Assembly (NCBI GenBank): GCA_031278935.1
Contig: JAITJK010000069.1
Coordinates: 1 to 14,842, forward strand
From: Spirochaetaceae bacterium
Lineage (GTDB): Bacteria > Spirochaetota > Spirochaetia > Treponematales > Breznakiellaceae
Direction of reading: 5' to 3'
Length of the DNA: 14,842 nucleotides
In this document: positions 1 through 6,474 of the stretch, in pieces
How the letters are laid out: the number at the start of each line of letters is the position of its first letter
Position numbering within the stretch: the stretch's first letter is position 1
The notes under the pieces: model-generated
The model's database searches: none
The model's input: only the letters and a program-made list of their open reading frames with translations
Told to the model about the DNA's origin: nothing
Program-made: the position numbers and the translations under genes

Positions 1-78
1 ACATAATTCCGCTGCCCACCTATAACCAATGCGATACTGCGCCAATAATTGCCGTACTGTATCTGATCTAACTCTCAT
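1..78 (-). CDS. N-terminal fragment of an unrecognised protein, cut by the left edge
   Basis: An ATG (complement of 76-78) is preceded by GAGGAGACA, a clear Shine-Dalgarno sequence with short spacing. An in-frame TAG lies a few codons upstream, so this ATG is the only likely start. The frame stays open for 26 codons to the window edge. The fragment begins MRVRSDTVRQLL and is rich in Arg, Gln and Tyr, which could suit a nucleic-acid-binding N-terminus, but it is too short to name a family. It follows the MFS gene on the same strand, separated by about 270 bases that hold two hairpins, so it is probably a separate transcription unit. It could also be a chance open stretch. Confidence 0.45.
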   Translation of the reverse strand, partial: MRVRSDTVRQLLAQYRIGYRWAAELC

Positions 79-142
79 TGTCTCCTCTTTTTGGGGGTCC
101 TAATGCCCCAGGGGTTCTATTTTTTACCTGCTTGCAAACCAA

Positions 143-158
143 GGTCTACGGATAGACC
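143..158. repeat. Short perfect hairpin in the leader of the left-edge gene
   Basis: GGTCTA and TAGACC form a perfect 6-bp stem around the loop CGGA. It lies 65 bases upstream of the left-edge start codon, within its probable leader. No T-tract follows on either strand, so it is not a normal intrinsic terminator. Its role is unknown. Confidence 0.35.
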
Positions 159-188
159 CAATATCGCCGGGCTTCCTCAAAAAGTCAA

Positions 189-228
189 GACTCTTTTTGC
201 CCTTTGTTGGTCAAGGGCCAATAGAGTC
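189..228 (-). terminator. 40-bp imperfect inverted repeat, possible terminator behind the MFS gene
   Basis: The two 16-base arms (189-204 and 213-228) pair at 14 of 16 positions around an 8-base loop. The outer arms are GACTCT/AGAGTC and the inner arms GCCCTT/AAGGGC. Read on the minus strand it lies 120 bases behind the MFS stop codon and is followed by TTGACTTTTTG, a broken T-run. An intrinsic terminator separating the MFS unit from the left-edge gene is the simplest reading. An operator or a remnant of a mobile palindrome is also possible. The TTGACT next to the stem could serve as a -35 box for the left-edge gene, with a weak GATATT 17 bases on. Confidence 0.4.
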
Positions 229-346
229 CCTTTGTTTTCGTGAAAGCCCTCTCCTGAACTTGTAATTCTATTATGTAATGTTTCTTCAATGAAAAAAGAT
301 CCTATCCGATGAAGGCATTGATCCTTTTCTTCCCGTCGAACTCACG

Positions 347-1504
347 TTAAGGACTATCGACGCTTCGGTTCAAGGTTTTCACCATGATGATCTTGACGGT
401 TAAGAGGGATCCTATGAACAGCGGGAATAGGCTGAACGATAGGTAAGATGCAAGCCGTCCGAAAAGGGGCGGCATCAGGGTCGTCCCGATATAGGCGCTG
501 GCCATTTGTATACCTATGATGACCTGGGAATGTGCCTCCCCAAAGTTTTTCGGGGTTTCATGCAGCAGACTGGGATAGATGGGCGCGCAGCCAAGACCTA
601 TCATAAAAAAACCGGGCAGCAACGTGCCGTTTCCCCAGGGTAACAGTAACAGGATAATCCCTAAGGCCATAAGCCCTTGGCCAAGGCGGATCATGCACCG
701 ATTGCTTAGTTTTAAAGTGGCAAAACCGGACATAAAACGCCCCGAGGTGATGCCCATATAATATATGGCCATCCAACGGACGGCGATTTCAGGAGAGATA
801 TGCTTCACCGTTACTAAATAGCTGCTGCCCCATAAACCCGTTACCGTCTCAATGCCGCAATAGCAAAAGAACGCCAAAAGCGCTGGCGCTACTCCCCGTA
901 TACGCAGGATCCTTAGAAAAGATAGGGGCGACTTTTTCCCCGATGATGGCTCTACTCCTGTGCGTTTCCACAAAGGCAGGGAAAGACCTAATACTAGCAC
1001 CAGACAGACTTGTATGACGCCAATAGTCTGGTAGCCCGAATTCCACGTATGGTTTTGCAGCAAAAAAGCCGACATAATCATGGGGCCCAGAGAAGCCCCA
1101 ATGCCCCAGAAACAATGTAGCCAGCTCATATGCCGGGCCTTATAGTGTAATGCCACATAGTTATTTAACGCAACGTCTACCGAACCGGCCCCTAAGCCCA
1201 GAGGAACCGCGCACAGGCACAAGGCGATAAACCGGTGGGAAAAAGAAAAGCCTACCAGCGCTGCGGCGGTCATTAATACACTCAGGGTAGTAACCATACC
1301 GGTACCTAAGCGCCCTATGATTTTTGCGCTGCCTATACTGGAAACCACAGTGCCCCCGGCGATAATCATGGATATATATCCTGCGTAGTGCAGGGGAACC
1401 TGCAAGCTCCGATACATGGAAGGCCAAGCGGAACCCAGTACGGAATCAGGCAAGCCTAAGCCGATAAAAGCAAGATAAATCACTATCAAAAGTAGCCGGG
1501 CCAT
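347..1504 (-). CDS. MFS transporter
   Basis: The product is a 385-residue integral membrane protein of the major facilitator superfamily. It has about twelve hydrophobic segments separated by short charged loops, and a longer hydrophilic middle loop at about 178-205 that divides the two six-helix halves. The N-terminal motif LGLPDSVLGSAWP (16-28) and the basic loop GRLGTG (64-69), at the place of MFS motif A, fit the FucP-like/drug-metabolite group, but the substrate cannot be read from the sequence. The ATG start is preceded by GAGGAG at good spacing. It begins 43 bases after the stop of the thiamine pyrophosphokinase gene on the same strand, so the two are probably one operon. That makes a thiamine-related substrate a reasonable guess, but only a guess. 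The length is normal for the family and no break is seen. Confidence 0.88.
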   Translation of the reverse strand: MARLLLIVIYLAFIGLGLPDSVLGSAWPSMYRSLQVPLHYAGYISMIIAGGTVVSSIGSAKIIGRLGTGMVTTLSVLMTAAALVGFSFSHRFIALCLCAVPLGLGAGSVDVALNNYVALHYKARHMSWLHCFWGIGASLGPMIMSAFLLQNHTWNSGYQTIGVIQVCLVLVLGLSLPLWKRTGVEPSSGKKSPLSFLRILRIRGVAPALLAFFCYCGIETVTGLWGSSYLVTVKHISPEIAVRWMAIYYMGITSGRFMSGFATLKLSNRCMIRLGQGLMALGIILLLLPWGNGTLLPGFFMIGLGCAPIYPSLLHETPKNFGEAHSQVIIGIQMASAYIGTTLMPPLFGRLASYLSFSLFPLFIGSLLTVKIIMVKTLNRSVDSP

Positions 1505-1547
1505 CTAAAATTCTCCTCGCTGAATATAGCTCCGCCATGACCGTGGG

Positions 1548-2177
1548 TTATGGCGCATGAGGGAGGATCACCAAAAAGCGCCCATCTTCTGCCCATAAGG
1601 ACACTTCCGGTTCCTGGGTGACATTGCTTAGTCCGAAAAAACCCCGGTCCCAGGGGAGGCCCGCTAAAGGCCATTTGAGCCCTTGGCTGTGTACTTCCCA
1701 GGGGCCCGCGCCCAGGGGAAACAGCGAAAGGAGCCTTCCCGGTCGTACCGTCAAGACCAGCTGCTCCGTCGCCTCAAGGCCGTAGACCGTCTCGGCGTCG
1801 GTAAACCAGCGGCGTGGCCAGGAATCCCGTTCAAACAGGGAGCGGATGGCCAGGAGGTGATCCATTCTTCCGCCGCCACCACCGATAAGCCAAGTCTCAT
1901 CACAGCCCTTCTCCCATAGGAGACGCAGGGCTAATTCGGTGTCCGTAAAATCCTTATCCTGAGGATAGCGCACAATCCGTTCCGGTGCATAGACTACAAG
2001 GCGGTGGGGATCATCCAAAGAATCCATGTCCCCTACAATCCAATCGGGCCGCAGCCCCGCCTTCTCCGCGAGGATAAGCCCGGAATCTGCGGCCACGACC
2101 AACGCGGCGTCTTGCGCAAGGGCGCCACAAGATTCCGGTTCCGGGCCCGCTCCCCCGATAAACGCAATGCCTCGCAA
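1548..2177 (-). CDS. thiN: Thiamine pyrophosphokinase
   Basis: The enzyme transfers pyrophosphate from ATP to thiamine to give the cofactor thiamine diphosphate in the cytoplasm. The 209-residue length is normal for the bacterial family. Visible motifs are AADSG (29-33), the acidic GDMDS (49-53), YPQDKDFTDTE (71-81) and GGGGGRMDH (99-107), which match the nucleotide- and metal-binding catalytic domain. The C-terminal part holds GLSN (183-186), as expected in the thiamine-binding domain. The start is a TTG, chosen because GGAGGAGG lies 6 bases upstream and the next residues (RGIAFIGGAGPEPE) match the usual N-terminus. An MFS transporter follows in the same operon. A sigma70 promoter lies directly upstream, with its -35 box inside the start of cca. 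Confidence 0.9.
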   Translation of the reverse strand: MRGIAFIGGAGPEPESCGALAQDAALVVAADSGLILAEKAGLRPDWIVGDMDSLDDPHRLVVYAPERIVRYPQDKDFTDTELALRLLWEKGCDETWLIGGGGGRMDHLLAIRSLFERDSWPRRWFTDAETVYGLEATEQLVLTVRPGRLLSLFPLGAGPWEVHSQGLKWPLAGLPWDRGFFGLSNVTQEPEVSLWAEDGRFLVILPHAP

Positions 2178-2209
2178 CGTTTACCTCCTCCCTTTTCTCA
2201 GGTGGTTTT

Positions 2210-2238
2210 ACTATAGTATAGTGACAAGTCATGGGCAA
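2210..2238 (-). promoter_or_regulatory. Predicted sigma70 promoter of the thiN-MFS operon
   Basis: On the minus strand TTGCCC (2233-2238) and TATAGT (2210-2215) are separated by 17 bases. Transcription would start near 2203 and give a leader of about 25 bases that carries the strong GGAGGAGG site of thiN. The -35 box lies within the first codons of the divergent cca gene, so the two units share regulatory DNA. Confidence 0.5.
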
Positions 2239-3586
2239 GTTTGCTATTCACCCGGTATTGCAGGAAATTGCCGGCATCTTTATCCGCCACGGAAAACAGG
2301 TGTTTCTCGTCGGAGGGGCAGTGCGGGACCTCATCCGGGGCCGTCGGGCGCAGGATTGGGACCTGGCCACTGACGCGCTGCCTGAAGAGGTGATCGCCTT
2401 ATTCCCCCGGGTGATTCCCACGGGGATCAAACACGGAACCGTTACGGTGCGTTTCAAGGGTCGTTCCCTGGAAGTAACCACCTACCGCACCGAATCGGGC
2501 TACCATGACGGACGGCGTCCCGATCAGGTTACCTATACGGAGCGGATTGAGGAAGATTTATCCCGCCGGGATTTTACTATGAATGCCATTGCCCTGCCGC
2601 TCCCCCGGGGGCCTATGGTGGATCCCTTCAATGGCGTGGGGGATATCAAGAAGAATCTTATCCGGGCTGTAGGCAATCCTCAGGAACGGTTCGCCGAAGA
2701 TGGGCTTCGGCCCCTACGGGCGGTGCGCTTTGCCGCGCAGATGGGCTTTGATGTGGAGGAGGCCACCCTAGCGGCCATTCCCTCCGCTTTGGGTACCACG
2801 GAAAAAGTCTCACCGGAACGGATCCGGGATGAACTGGATAAGATTCTTGCCTCGCCCCAACCTTCCCGGGCGTTTTTACTTATGGAATGGACGGGGCTTT
2901 TGGAACTTCTTCTGCCGGAACTATCCCGCTGCCGGAACATTGAGCAGAAGGGCTTTCACCGCTTTGATGTGCTGGATCATTCCCTTTTGGCCTGTGACGC
3001 CGCCGCTAGGGAAGAGGCCCCTCATCTAGTTCGGCTGGCGGCGCTCCTGCATGATATTGGGAAACCCTTAAGCCGGGCGCGGGATGACGCGGGGATATGG
3101 ACTTTTTACCAACATGAGCAGGTTTCCGCGAACCTCAGCCGGGAATTGTTGACCCGCCTGCGCTATCCCAACGGGATAATTCAGACCGTGGTGCATTTGA
3201 TTCGGGAACATATGTTTCATTATGAGTCAAACTGGAGCGAGGGAGCGGTGCGGCGCTTTATTATCCGGGTGGGGGAAGAACACTTGGAGCATCTGTACCG
3301 GCTCAGACGAGCCGACGCTTACGGGACAGCGGGCCAAGTCCCTCCTCCGGATTTCCTGCTTCCCTTGACACGCCGGGTTGACGCGGTATTAGCCAAAAAT
3401 CAGGCCCTTTCCTTGAAAGATTTAGCGGTTTCCGGGAAGGACCTCATCGCCCTGGGGATCCAGCCGGGCCCTCCTATGGGCCGCATCCTCACCGCCCTAC
3501 TGGAGGCGGTGGTAGAAGACCCCGACCTTAACCACAAAGAAACCCTGTTAGTCATCGCCGGGAACTTACAAGAACAATACTCCTAA
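2231..3586 (+). CDS. cca: CCA-adding enzyme (tRNA nucleotidyltransferase) with HD domain
   Basis: The enzyme adds or repairs the 3' CCA end of tRNAs without a template. The N-terminal class II nucleotidyltransferase domain shows LVGGAVRD (26-33) and the metal-binding pair in DWD (42-44). It continues with RRDFTMNA (112-119) and the arginine-rich ERFAEDGLRPLRAVRF (152-167) that reads CTP and ATP. A C-terminal HD phosphohydrolase-type domain has HDIGKP (274-279), giving 451 residues, normal for HD-bearing versions. The nearby tRNA genes do not encode CCA, which fits a need for this enzyme. No good Shine-Dalgarno site precedes the ATG. TATAGT (2217-2222) would put the mRNA start almost on the start codon, so translation may be leaderless. 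Start choice is supported by the usual spacing to the GGAVRD motif. Confidence 0.93.
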   Translation: MGKFAIHPVLQEIAGIFIRHGKQVFLVGGAVRDLIRGRRAQDWDLATDALPEEVIALFPRVIPTGIKHGTVTVRFKGRSLEVTTYRTESGYHDGRRPDQVTYTERIEEDLSRRDFTMNAIALPLPRGPMVDPFNGVGDIKKNLIRAVGNPQERFAEDGLRPLRAVRFAAQMGFDVEEATLAAIPSALGTTEKVSPERIRDELDKILASPQPSRAFLLMEWTGLLELLLPELSRCRNIEQKGFHRFDVLDHSLLACDAAAREEAPHLVRLAALLHDIGKPLSRARDDAGIWTFYQHEQVSANLSRELLTRLRYPNGIIQTVVHLIREHMFHYESNWSEGAVRRFIIRVGEEHLEHLYRLRRADAYGTAGQVPPPDFLLPLTRRVDAVLAKNQALSLKDLAVSGKDLIALGIQPGPPMGRILTALLEAVVEDPDLNHKETLLVIAGNLQEQYS

Positions 3587-3592
3587 GCCACT

Positions 3593-3663
3593 ATTGCGAA
3601 TGCAACAAAATGATCCAATACGGGGCCGCGTCTGGATTACCTGGTCATTTCGCTCCTCGCAAT
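3593..3663. repeat. Degenerate palindromic repeat behind cca
   Basis: This is a 71-bp imperfect palindrome. The ends are the perfect arms ATTGCGA (3593-3599) and TCGCAAT (3657-3663), and an inner stem is TGGAT/ATCCA around a GC-rich loop. Read on the minus strand it starts ATTGCGAGGAGCGAAATGAC, which resembles a dispersed palindromic repeat known from many bacterial genomes (ATTGCGAGGAGCGAA, then AAGCAATCCAG, then the mirror image). It sits between the convergent ends of cca and the tRNA-Ser pair, the usual place for such elements, and might also act in termination. Only one copy is visible here, so calling it dispersed rests on recognition of the motif. Confidence 0.55.
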
Positions 3664-3699
3664 AACCCCGGCCACGTCAGGGATCAGAAAGAACTATTA

Positions 3700-3786
3700 C
3701 GGAGAGAGAGGGATTTGAACCCTCGGTACCCTTCCGGGTACACACGACTTCCAATCGTGCACCTTCGACCGCTCGGTCATCTCTCC
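3700..3786 (-). tRNA. tRNA-Ser (GGA)
   Basis: The cloverleaf can be followed by eye. The acceptor GGAGAGA pairs with TCTCTCC, and the discriminator is G. The anticodon stem CACGA/TCGTG encloses the loop TTGGAAG, giving anticodon GGA for codons UCC and UCU. A long variable arm (TACCC...GGGTA) and the 87-base length are typical of tRNA-Ser. The T loop region GGTTCAAAT is intact. The 3' CCA is not encoded. It is the second gene of a two-tRNA unit, 4 bases behind tRNA-Ser(CGA). Confidence 0.97.
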
Positions 3787-3790
3787 AAAA

Positions 3791-3875
3791 CGGAGCAAGG
3801 GGGATTCGAACCCCCGGAACCCGAAAGTTCAGCGGTTTTCGAAACCGCCGCCTTCAACCACTCGGCCATCGCTCC
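3791..3875 (-). tRNA. tRNA-Ser (CGA)
   Basis: The acceptor GGAGCGA pairs with TTGCTCC with one G-U pair, and the discriminator is G. The anticodon stem GCGGT/ACCGC encloses the loop TTCGAAA, giving anticodon CGA for codon UCG. A long variable arm (GAAC..GTTC type) and the 85-base length fit tRNA-Ser. The T loop TTCGAAT is intact and CCA is not encoded. It is the first gene of the serine tRNA pair and lies about 10 bases behind its predicted transcription start. Confidence 0.97.
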
Positions 3876-3879
3876 ATCC

Positions 3880-3937
3880 CTTGTGGTATGAAGTATACTG
3901 GGTATGCTTGAGAAACGTCAAGTCTTCATACCACAAG
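3880..3937. repeat. Perfect 14-bp inverted repeat enclosing the tRNA-Ser promoter
   Basis: CTTGTGGTATGAAG (3880-3893) is the exact reverse complement of 3924-3937, with 30 bases between. A second, inner pair CTTGA/TCAAG (3907-3911 and 3918-3922) can stack inside. The -35 and -10 boxes of the tRNA-Ser promoter lie between the arms and touch both of them. Such a layout suits two binding sites of one regulator or a cruciform. It is not a terminator, since no T-tract follows. Confidence 0.8.
3892..3921 (-). promoter_or_regulatory. Predicted sigma70 promoter of the tRNA-Ser pair
   Basis: On the minus strand TTGACG (3916-3921) and TATACT (3892-3897) are 18 bases apart, both close to consensus. Transcription would start near 3885, about 10 bases before the mature 5' end of tRNA-Ser(CGA). 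The start point falls inside one arm of the surrounding 14-bp inverted repeat. Confidence 0.7.
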
Positions 3938-3942
3938 CCCAA

Positions 3943-3970
3943 TAAAAAAGACAGCCTGGCTCAGGCTGTC
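3943..3970 (-). terminator. Intrinsic terminator of tRNA-Phe
   Basis: On the minus strand GACAGCCTG and CAGGCTGTC form a perfect 9-bp stem with a 3-base loop, directly followed by TTTTTTATT. It lies 9 bases behind the tRNA-Phe 3' end, as expected for a single-tRNA unit. Confidence 0.93.
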
Positions 3971-3979
3971 CTCGGTTAC

Positions 3980-4052
3980 TGCCGCCAGAGGGAATCGAAC
4001 CCTCGACACAAGGATTTTCAGTCCTTTGCTCTACCAACTGAGCTACAGCGGC
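3980..4052 (-). tRNA. tRNA-Phe (GAA)
   Basis: The 73-base gene starts GCCGCTG, which pairs with TGGCGGC through two terminal G-U pairs on the inner side of the acceptor stem. The discriminator is A. The D arm reads AGCTCAGTTGGTAGAGC. The anticodon stem AAGGA/TCCTT holds the loop CTGAAAA, giving anticodon GAA. The T loop TTCGATT is intact. CCA is not encoded. The gene has its own promoter and terminator. Confidence 0.97.
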
Positions 4053-4064
4053 AAGTATATATAT

Positions 4065-4093
4065 GATATAGTGGTAATGAAAAAAAATGTCAA
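4065..4093 (-). promoter_or_regulatory. Predicted sigma70 promoter of tRNA-Phe
   Basis: On the minus strand a consensus TTGACA (4088-4093) and TATATC (4065-4070) are 17 bases apart. An eight-base T-run directly follows the -35 box. Transcription would start near 4058, leaving only a few bases before the mature tRNA. Confidence 0.75.
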
Positions 4094-4220
4094 GAGGGTA
4101 AACCAAAAATCTTTGAGACCGAGGGAATTCTTACCTTGCTATCTTCTTCTGCTCCTGCTATGCTCATCTGGGCGGCGGTCATACGCATAGGAGAGAAGGG
4201 TATAAGCCTGGATAGAGAAG

Positions 4221-5354
4221 ATGAAAATAGGTATTAACACCTTCCCCTGTGAAGGCGGTACGTCAGGGGTCGGTGTGTATATAACGCATATATTGAAACG
4301 AATACCCCCTTCCGGAGCGCTCTATGAATTATTTGGCTGGGAAGAAGACCGGTTCGCCTATAGTGAAGCCGCGCCAGACTTGGAATTTATCCCTCGATAC
4401 CCGCTGGGCGGCTCTTTTGCCTTGCCTTTATGGCACTGCTTTAAGTATCCCCAATTCGCCCGGGACCGGGCCTATAACGCCTGCTTTTTTCCTGCGGCCC
4501 ATAAACAGCTTCCCTATACGTCTCCCTGCCCTACGGTAGGGGTGGTCCACGATATGACCGCCTATGGGGGGTCGGAGAAAGTCGGTACAGCCTTAAGTGC
4601 TCGTATCCGGCGGACGCTCCCCAATGCCTTGAGACGCTTGGACCGGGTCATTGCGGTGAGCCATTGGGTGAAGCAGCAGTTAATCGACCTGGCCAAAGTC
4701 AAAGAATCCCATATCGAGGTGGTTCCCAATGGGATTGACCACGCGGCCTTTTATCCCCGGCCTCGCAACGAAGAAAGCATAGTCCTTATCCAACCCTTCA
4801 GTTTCCGTCGACCTTATGTGCTTTATACCTCTCGGCTGGAGCATCCCTCGAAAAATCATATCCGGCTGATTGACGCATTCGGCATTTTTAAGGAGCGTAC
4901 CAAGTATCCCCACCGTCTTGTCCTCGCGGGAGGGGACCTGGCCGGGGCGGAGCGGATAAAAGCCGCCGCCGCCGCCTCCCCATTCCGGCACGATATTTTT
5001 TTTACCGGCCATTTCCCGCCCAAACACATCCCAGAATTATACGCCGGGGCGGATATTGTGGTGATCCCGTCGATGTACGAGGGTTTCGGCATGGGGGCTT
5101 TGGAGGCCATGGCCTCCGGTGTTCCGGTGGCCTGCGCTCGGGCAGGGTCCTTGCCGGAAACCGCAGAACACGCGGCCTTGTATTTCGACCCTTACAAGCC
5201 CGAAGATATGGCGGACCGTATGGCAACCCTCACCTCCAATCGGGAAGTGTACCGGGAATGCCGCCGCCGGGGACTTGAACGGGCTGCAGCCTTTTCTTGG
5301 GACCGTTGTGCGGAGCGGACCTTAACTATACTCCAGGAAACCCTAGGCCGGTGA
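4221..5354 (+). CDS. GT4-type glycosyltransferase
   Basis: The 377-residue protein has the two-Rossmann GT-B fold pattern of glycosyltransferase family 4. It starts MKIGINTFPCEGGTSGVGVY, with the glycine-rich first loop. It continues with VVPNGIDHAAFYP near the domain junction, then SRLEHPSKN, where the donor-binding domain begins. The EX7E signature is present as E287 and E295 in YEGFGMGALEAMASG (286-300). Such enzymes usually transfer a nucleotide-activated sugar to a lipid or glycan acceptor at the inner face of the membrane. Donor and acceptor cannot be read from the sequence. The gene stands alone between the tRNA-Phe promoter and the convergent dus gene. The Shine-Dalgarno site is weak (GGATAGAGAAG). 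A 6-bp hairpin lies just behind the stop, without a T-tract. Confidence 0.88.
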   Translation: MKIGINTFPCEGGTSGVGVYITHILKRIPPSGALYELFGWEEDRFAYSEAAPDLEFIPRYPLGGSFALPLWHCFKYPQFARDRAYNACFFPAAHKQLPYTSPCPTVGVVHDMTAYGGSEKVGTALSARIRRTLPNALRRLDRVIAVSHWVKQQLIDLAKVKESHIEVVPNGIDHAAFYPRPRNEESIVLIQPFSFRRPYVLYTSRLEHPSKNHIRLIDAFGIFKERTKYPHRLVLAGGDLAGAERIKAAAAASPFRHDIFFTGHFPPKHIPELYAGADIVVIPSMYEGFGMGALEAMASGVPVACARAGSLPETAEHAALYFDPYKPEDMADRMATLTSNREVYRECRRRGLERAAAFSWDRCAERTLTILQETLGR

Positions 5355-5372
5355 TCCACCACCTGCGGTGGA
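5355..5372 (+). repeat. Hairpin directly behind the glycosyltransferase stop
   Basis: TCCACC and GGTGGA form a perfect 6-bp stem with a 6-base loop, starting at the base after the stop codon. No T-tract follows, so termination is possible only with help from other factors. The remaining bases to 5476, before the end of dus, show no supported gene. Confidence 0.35.
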
Positions 5373-5476
5373 GGCATATTGGGGGGCCGCATGGTGAGGG
5401 GTAGAGGCTTTAATCCGCTGGTGTACCTCCATTCACAGCTTGTAATGACGGGAGCCGTGTTGAGGCGGAACTTACG

Positions 5477-6472
5477 TTATTCCTGGGCGACTTCGGCGGC
5501 GGCGCATAAGGCCGCGTATTCTTCTATGGTTTCCGCATGAACAAACTTATTCCGCAAAGGAGCGCCTCCGGGGATGCCCTTGGTATAGGCGCAAAAGTGT
5601 TTTCGCATTTCCCGGCAGGCTATGGGTTCCCCCCAATCGCGGGCTAATAGGCGCAGATGCCGTAAGCCGGTACGAAGCCGTTCGGCCTCCGGCGTAGGCG
5701 TATAGGACCCGGTGCGTAACAGGGAGCGGGTGGCGCTGAAGATAAAGGGGTTCCCCAGAGCGCCTCGGGCGAATAAGACTGCGGCGCAACGGGTCTCGTG
5801 GAACATAGCTTTCGCGTCTTCGGGGCTGAACAGGTCCCCTGACCCGGCCACCGGTATGGAAAGGCGGGAAACCAGGTCCTGAATATGCCCCCAGTTACTT
5901 TTGCCTCCATAGCCTTGGGCCCTGGTCCGGGGATGCAGGCTCACCAGCGCCGCGCCGGACTCCACGGCAATCCGGGCGCAGAGAGCATAATTGATGGAGC
6001 TTGTATCCCAGCCAGAACGCATCTTCACCGTAACCGGTACGGATCCAAGATGCTTCCCGGAAGATCGCACCAGCGCTTCCACAAGGCGACCCAGCAGGGC
6101 GGGCTGGCGCATCAAGGCCGACCCGGAGCCGGTCTTGACCACCTTGGGTACTGGACAGCCGCAGTTAAGGTCTACCACATCCGGGTGGTAGGGAGACAAT
6201 AAGGCCGCAGCCTGATAGAGCGTCTGGGGGTCTGCACCGAAAAGCTGAACAGCGTAGCGCGTTTCCCTGTCGGCGCGGCGGATAAGAGGACTGGTGTTTA
6301 CCCCTTTTCGTACCAGGGCTTCGGCAGAAATCAGTTCGGTGCAGGTGAAGTCCGCTCCCTGCTCTACACAAAGGGACCTGAAGGCTCGGTCCGTATACCC
6401 TGCTATCGGGGCGAGAAAGAGGTTCCCTGGAAGCTCCAGGGAACCGATGCCGACCGGATGGTAGAGACTCAT
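5477..6472 (-). CDS. dus: tRNA-dihydrouridine synthase, DusB type
   Basis: This flavoenzyme reduces uridines in the D loop of tRNAs with NADPH and FMN. The 331-residue protein starts its TIM barrel with FLAPIAGYTDRAFR, in the place of the MAGVTD motif. It then shows DLNCGCP, whose cysteine before Pro is the family's catalytic acid, and the phosphate-binding end LFARGALGNPFIF. The C-terminal helical part with REMRKHFCAY is that of bacterial DusB. The start codon lies 2 bases behind the tatD stop (TAGGTATG), so its translation is very likely coupled to tatD. The local ribosome site AATAGGT is weak and overlaps that stop. Assignment to the DusB branch is by overall motif likeness. Which uridine positions are modified is not visible. 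Confidence 0.92.
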   Translation of the reverse strand: MSLYHPVGIGSLELPGNLFLAPIAGYTDRAFRSLCVEQGADFTCTELISAEALVRKGVNTSPLIRRADRETRYAVQLFGADPQTLYQAAALLSPYHPDVVDLNCGCPVPKVVKTGSGSALMRQPALLGRLVEALVRSSGKHLGSVPVTVKMRSGWDTSSINYALCARIAVESGAALVSLHPRTRAQGYGGKSNWGHIQDLVSRLSIPVAGSGDLFSPEDAKAMFHETRCAAVLFARGALGNPFIFSATRSLLRTGSYTPTPEAERLRTGLRHLRLLARDWGEPIACREMRKHFCAYTKGIPGGAPLRNKFVHAETIEEYAALCAAAEVAQE

Positions 6473-6474
6473 AC

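Noticed and set aside
299..346. Terminator directly behind the MFS gene, ending in TTTTTT on the minus strand
   Set aside because: The repeated GGATC before the T-run is a direct repeat, with only four self-complementary bases, so no stable stem forms.
3610..3891. Plus-strand frame running across two tRNA genes
   Set aside because: The translation is made of tRNA complements (the RERDLNPRYPSGYTR type), a familiar false protein.
4160..4237. 26-codon frame overlapping the start of the glycosyltransferase
   Set aside because: It has no ribosome site and no recognisable sequence. Chance is the simpler explanation.
5391..5540. 50-codon plus-strand frame between the glycosyltransferase and dus
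   Set aside because: It overlaps the dus 3' end in antisense, lacks a ribosome site and shows no family features.
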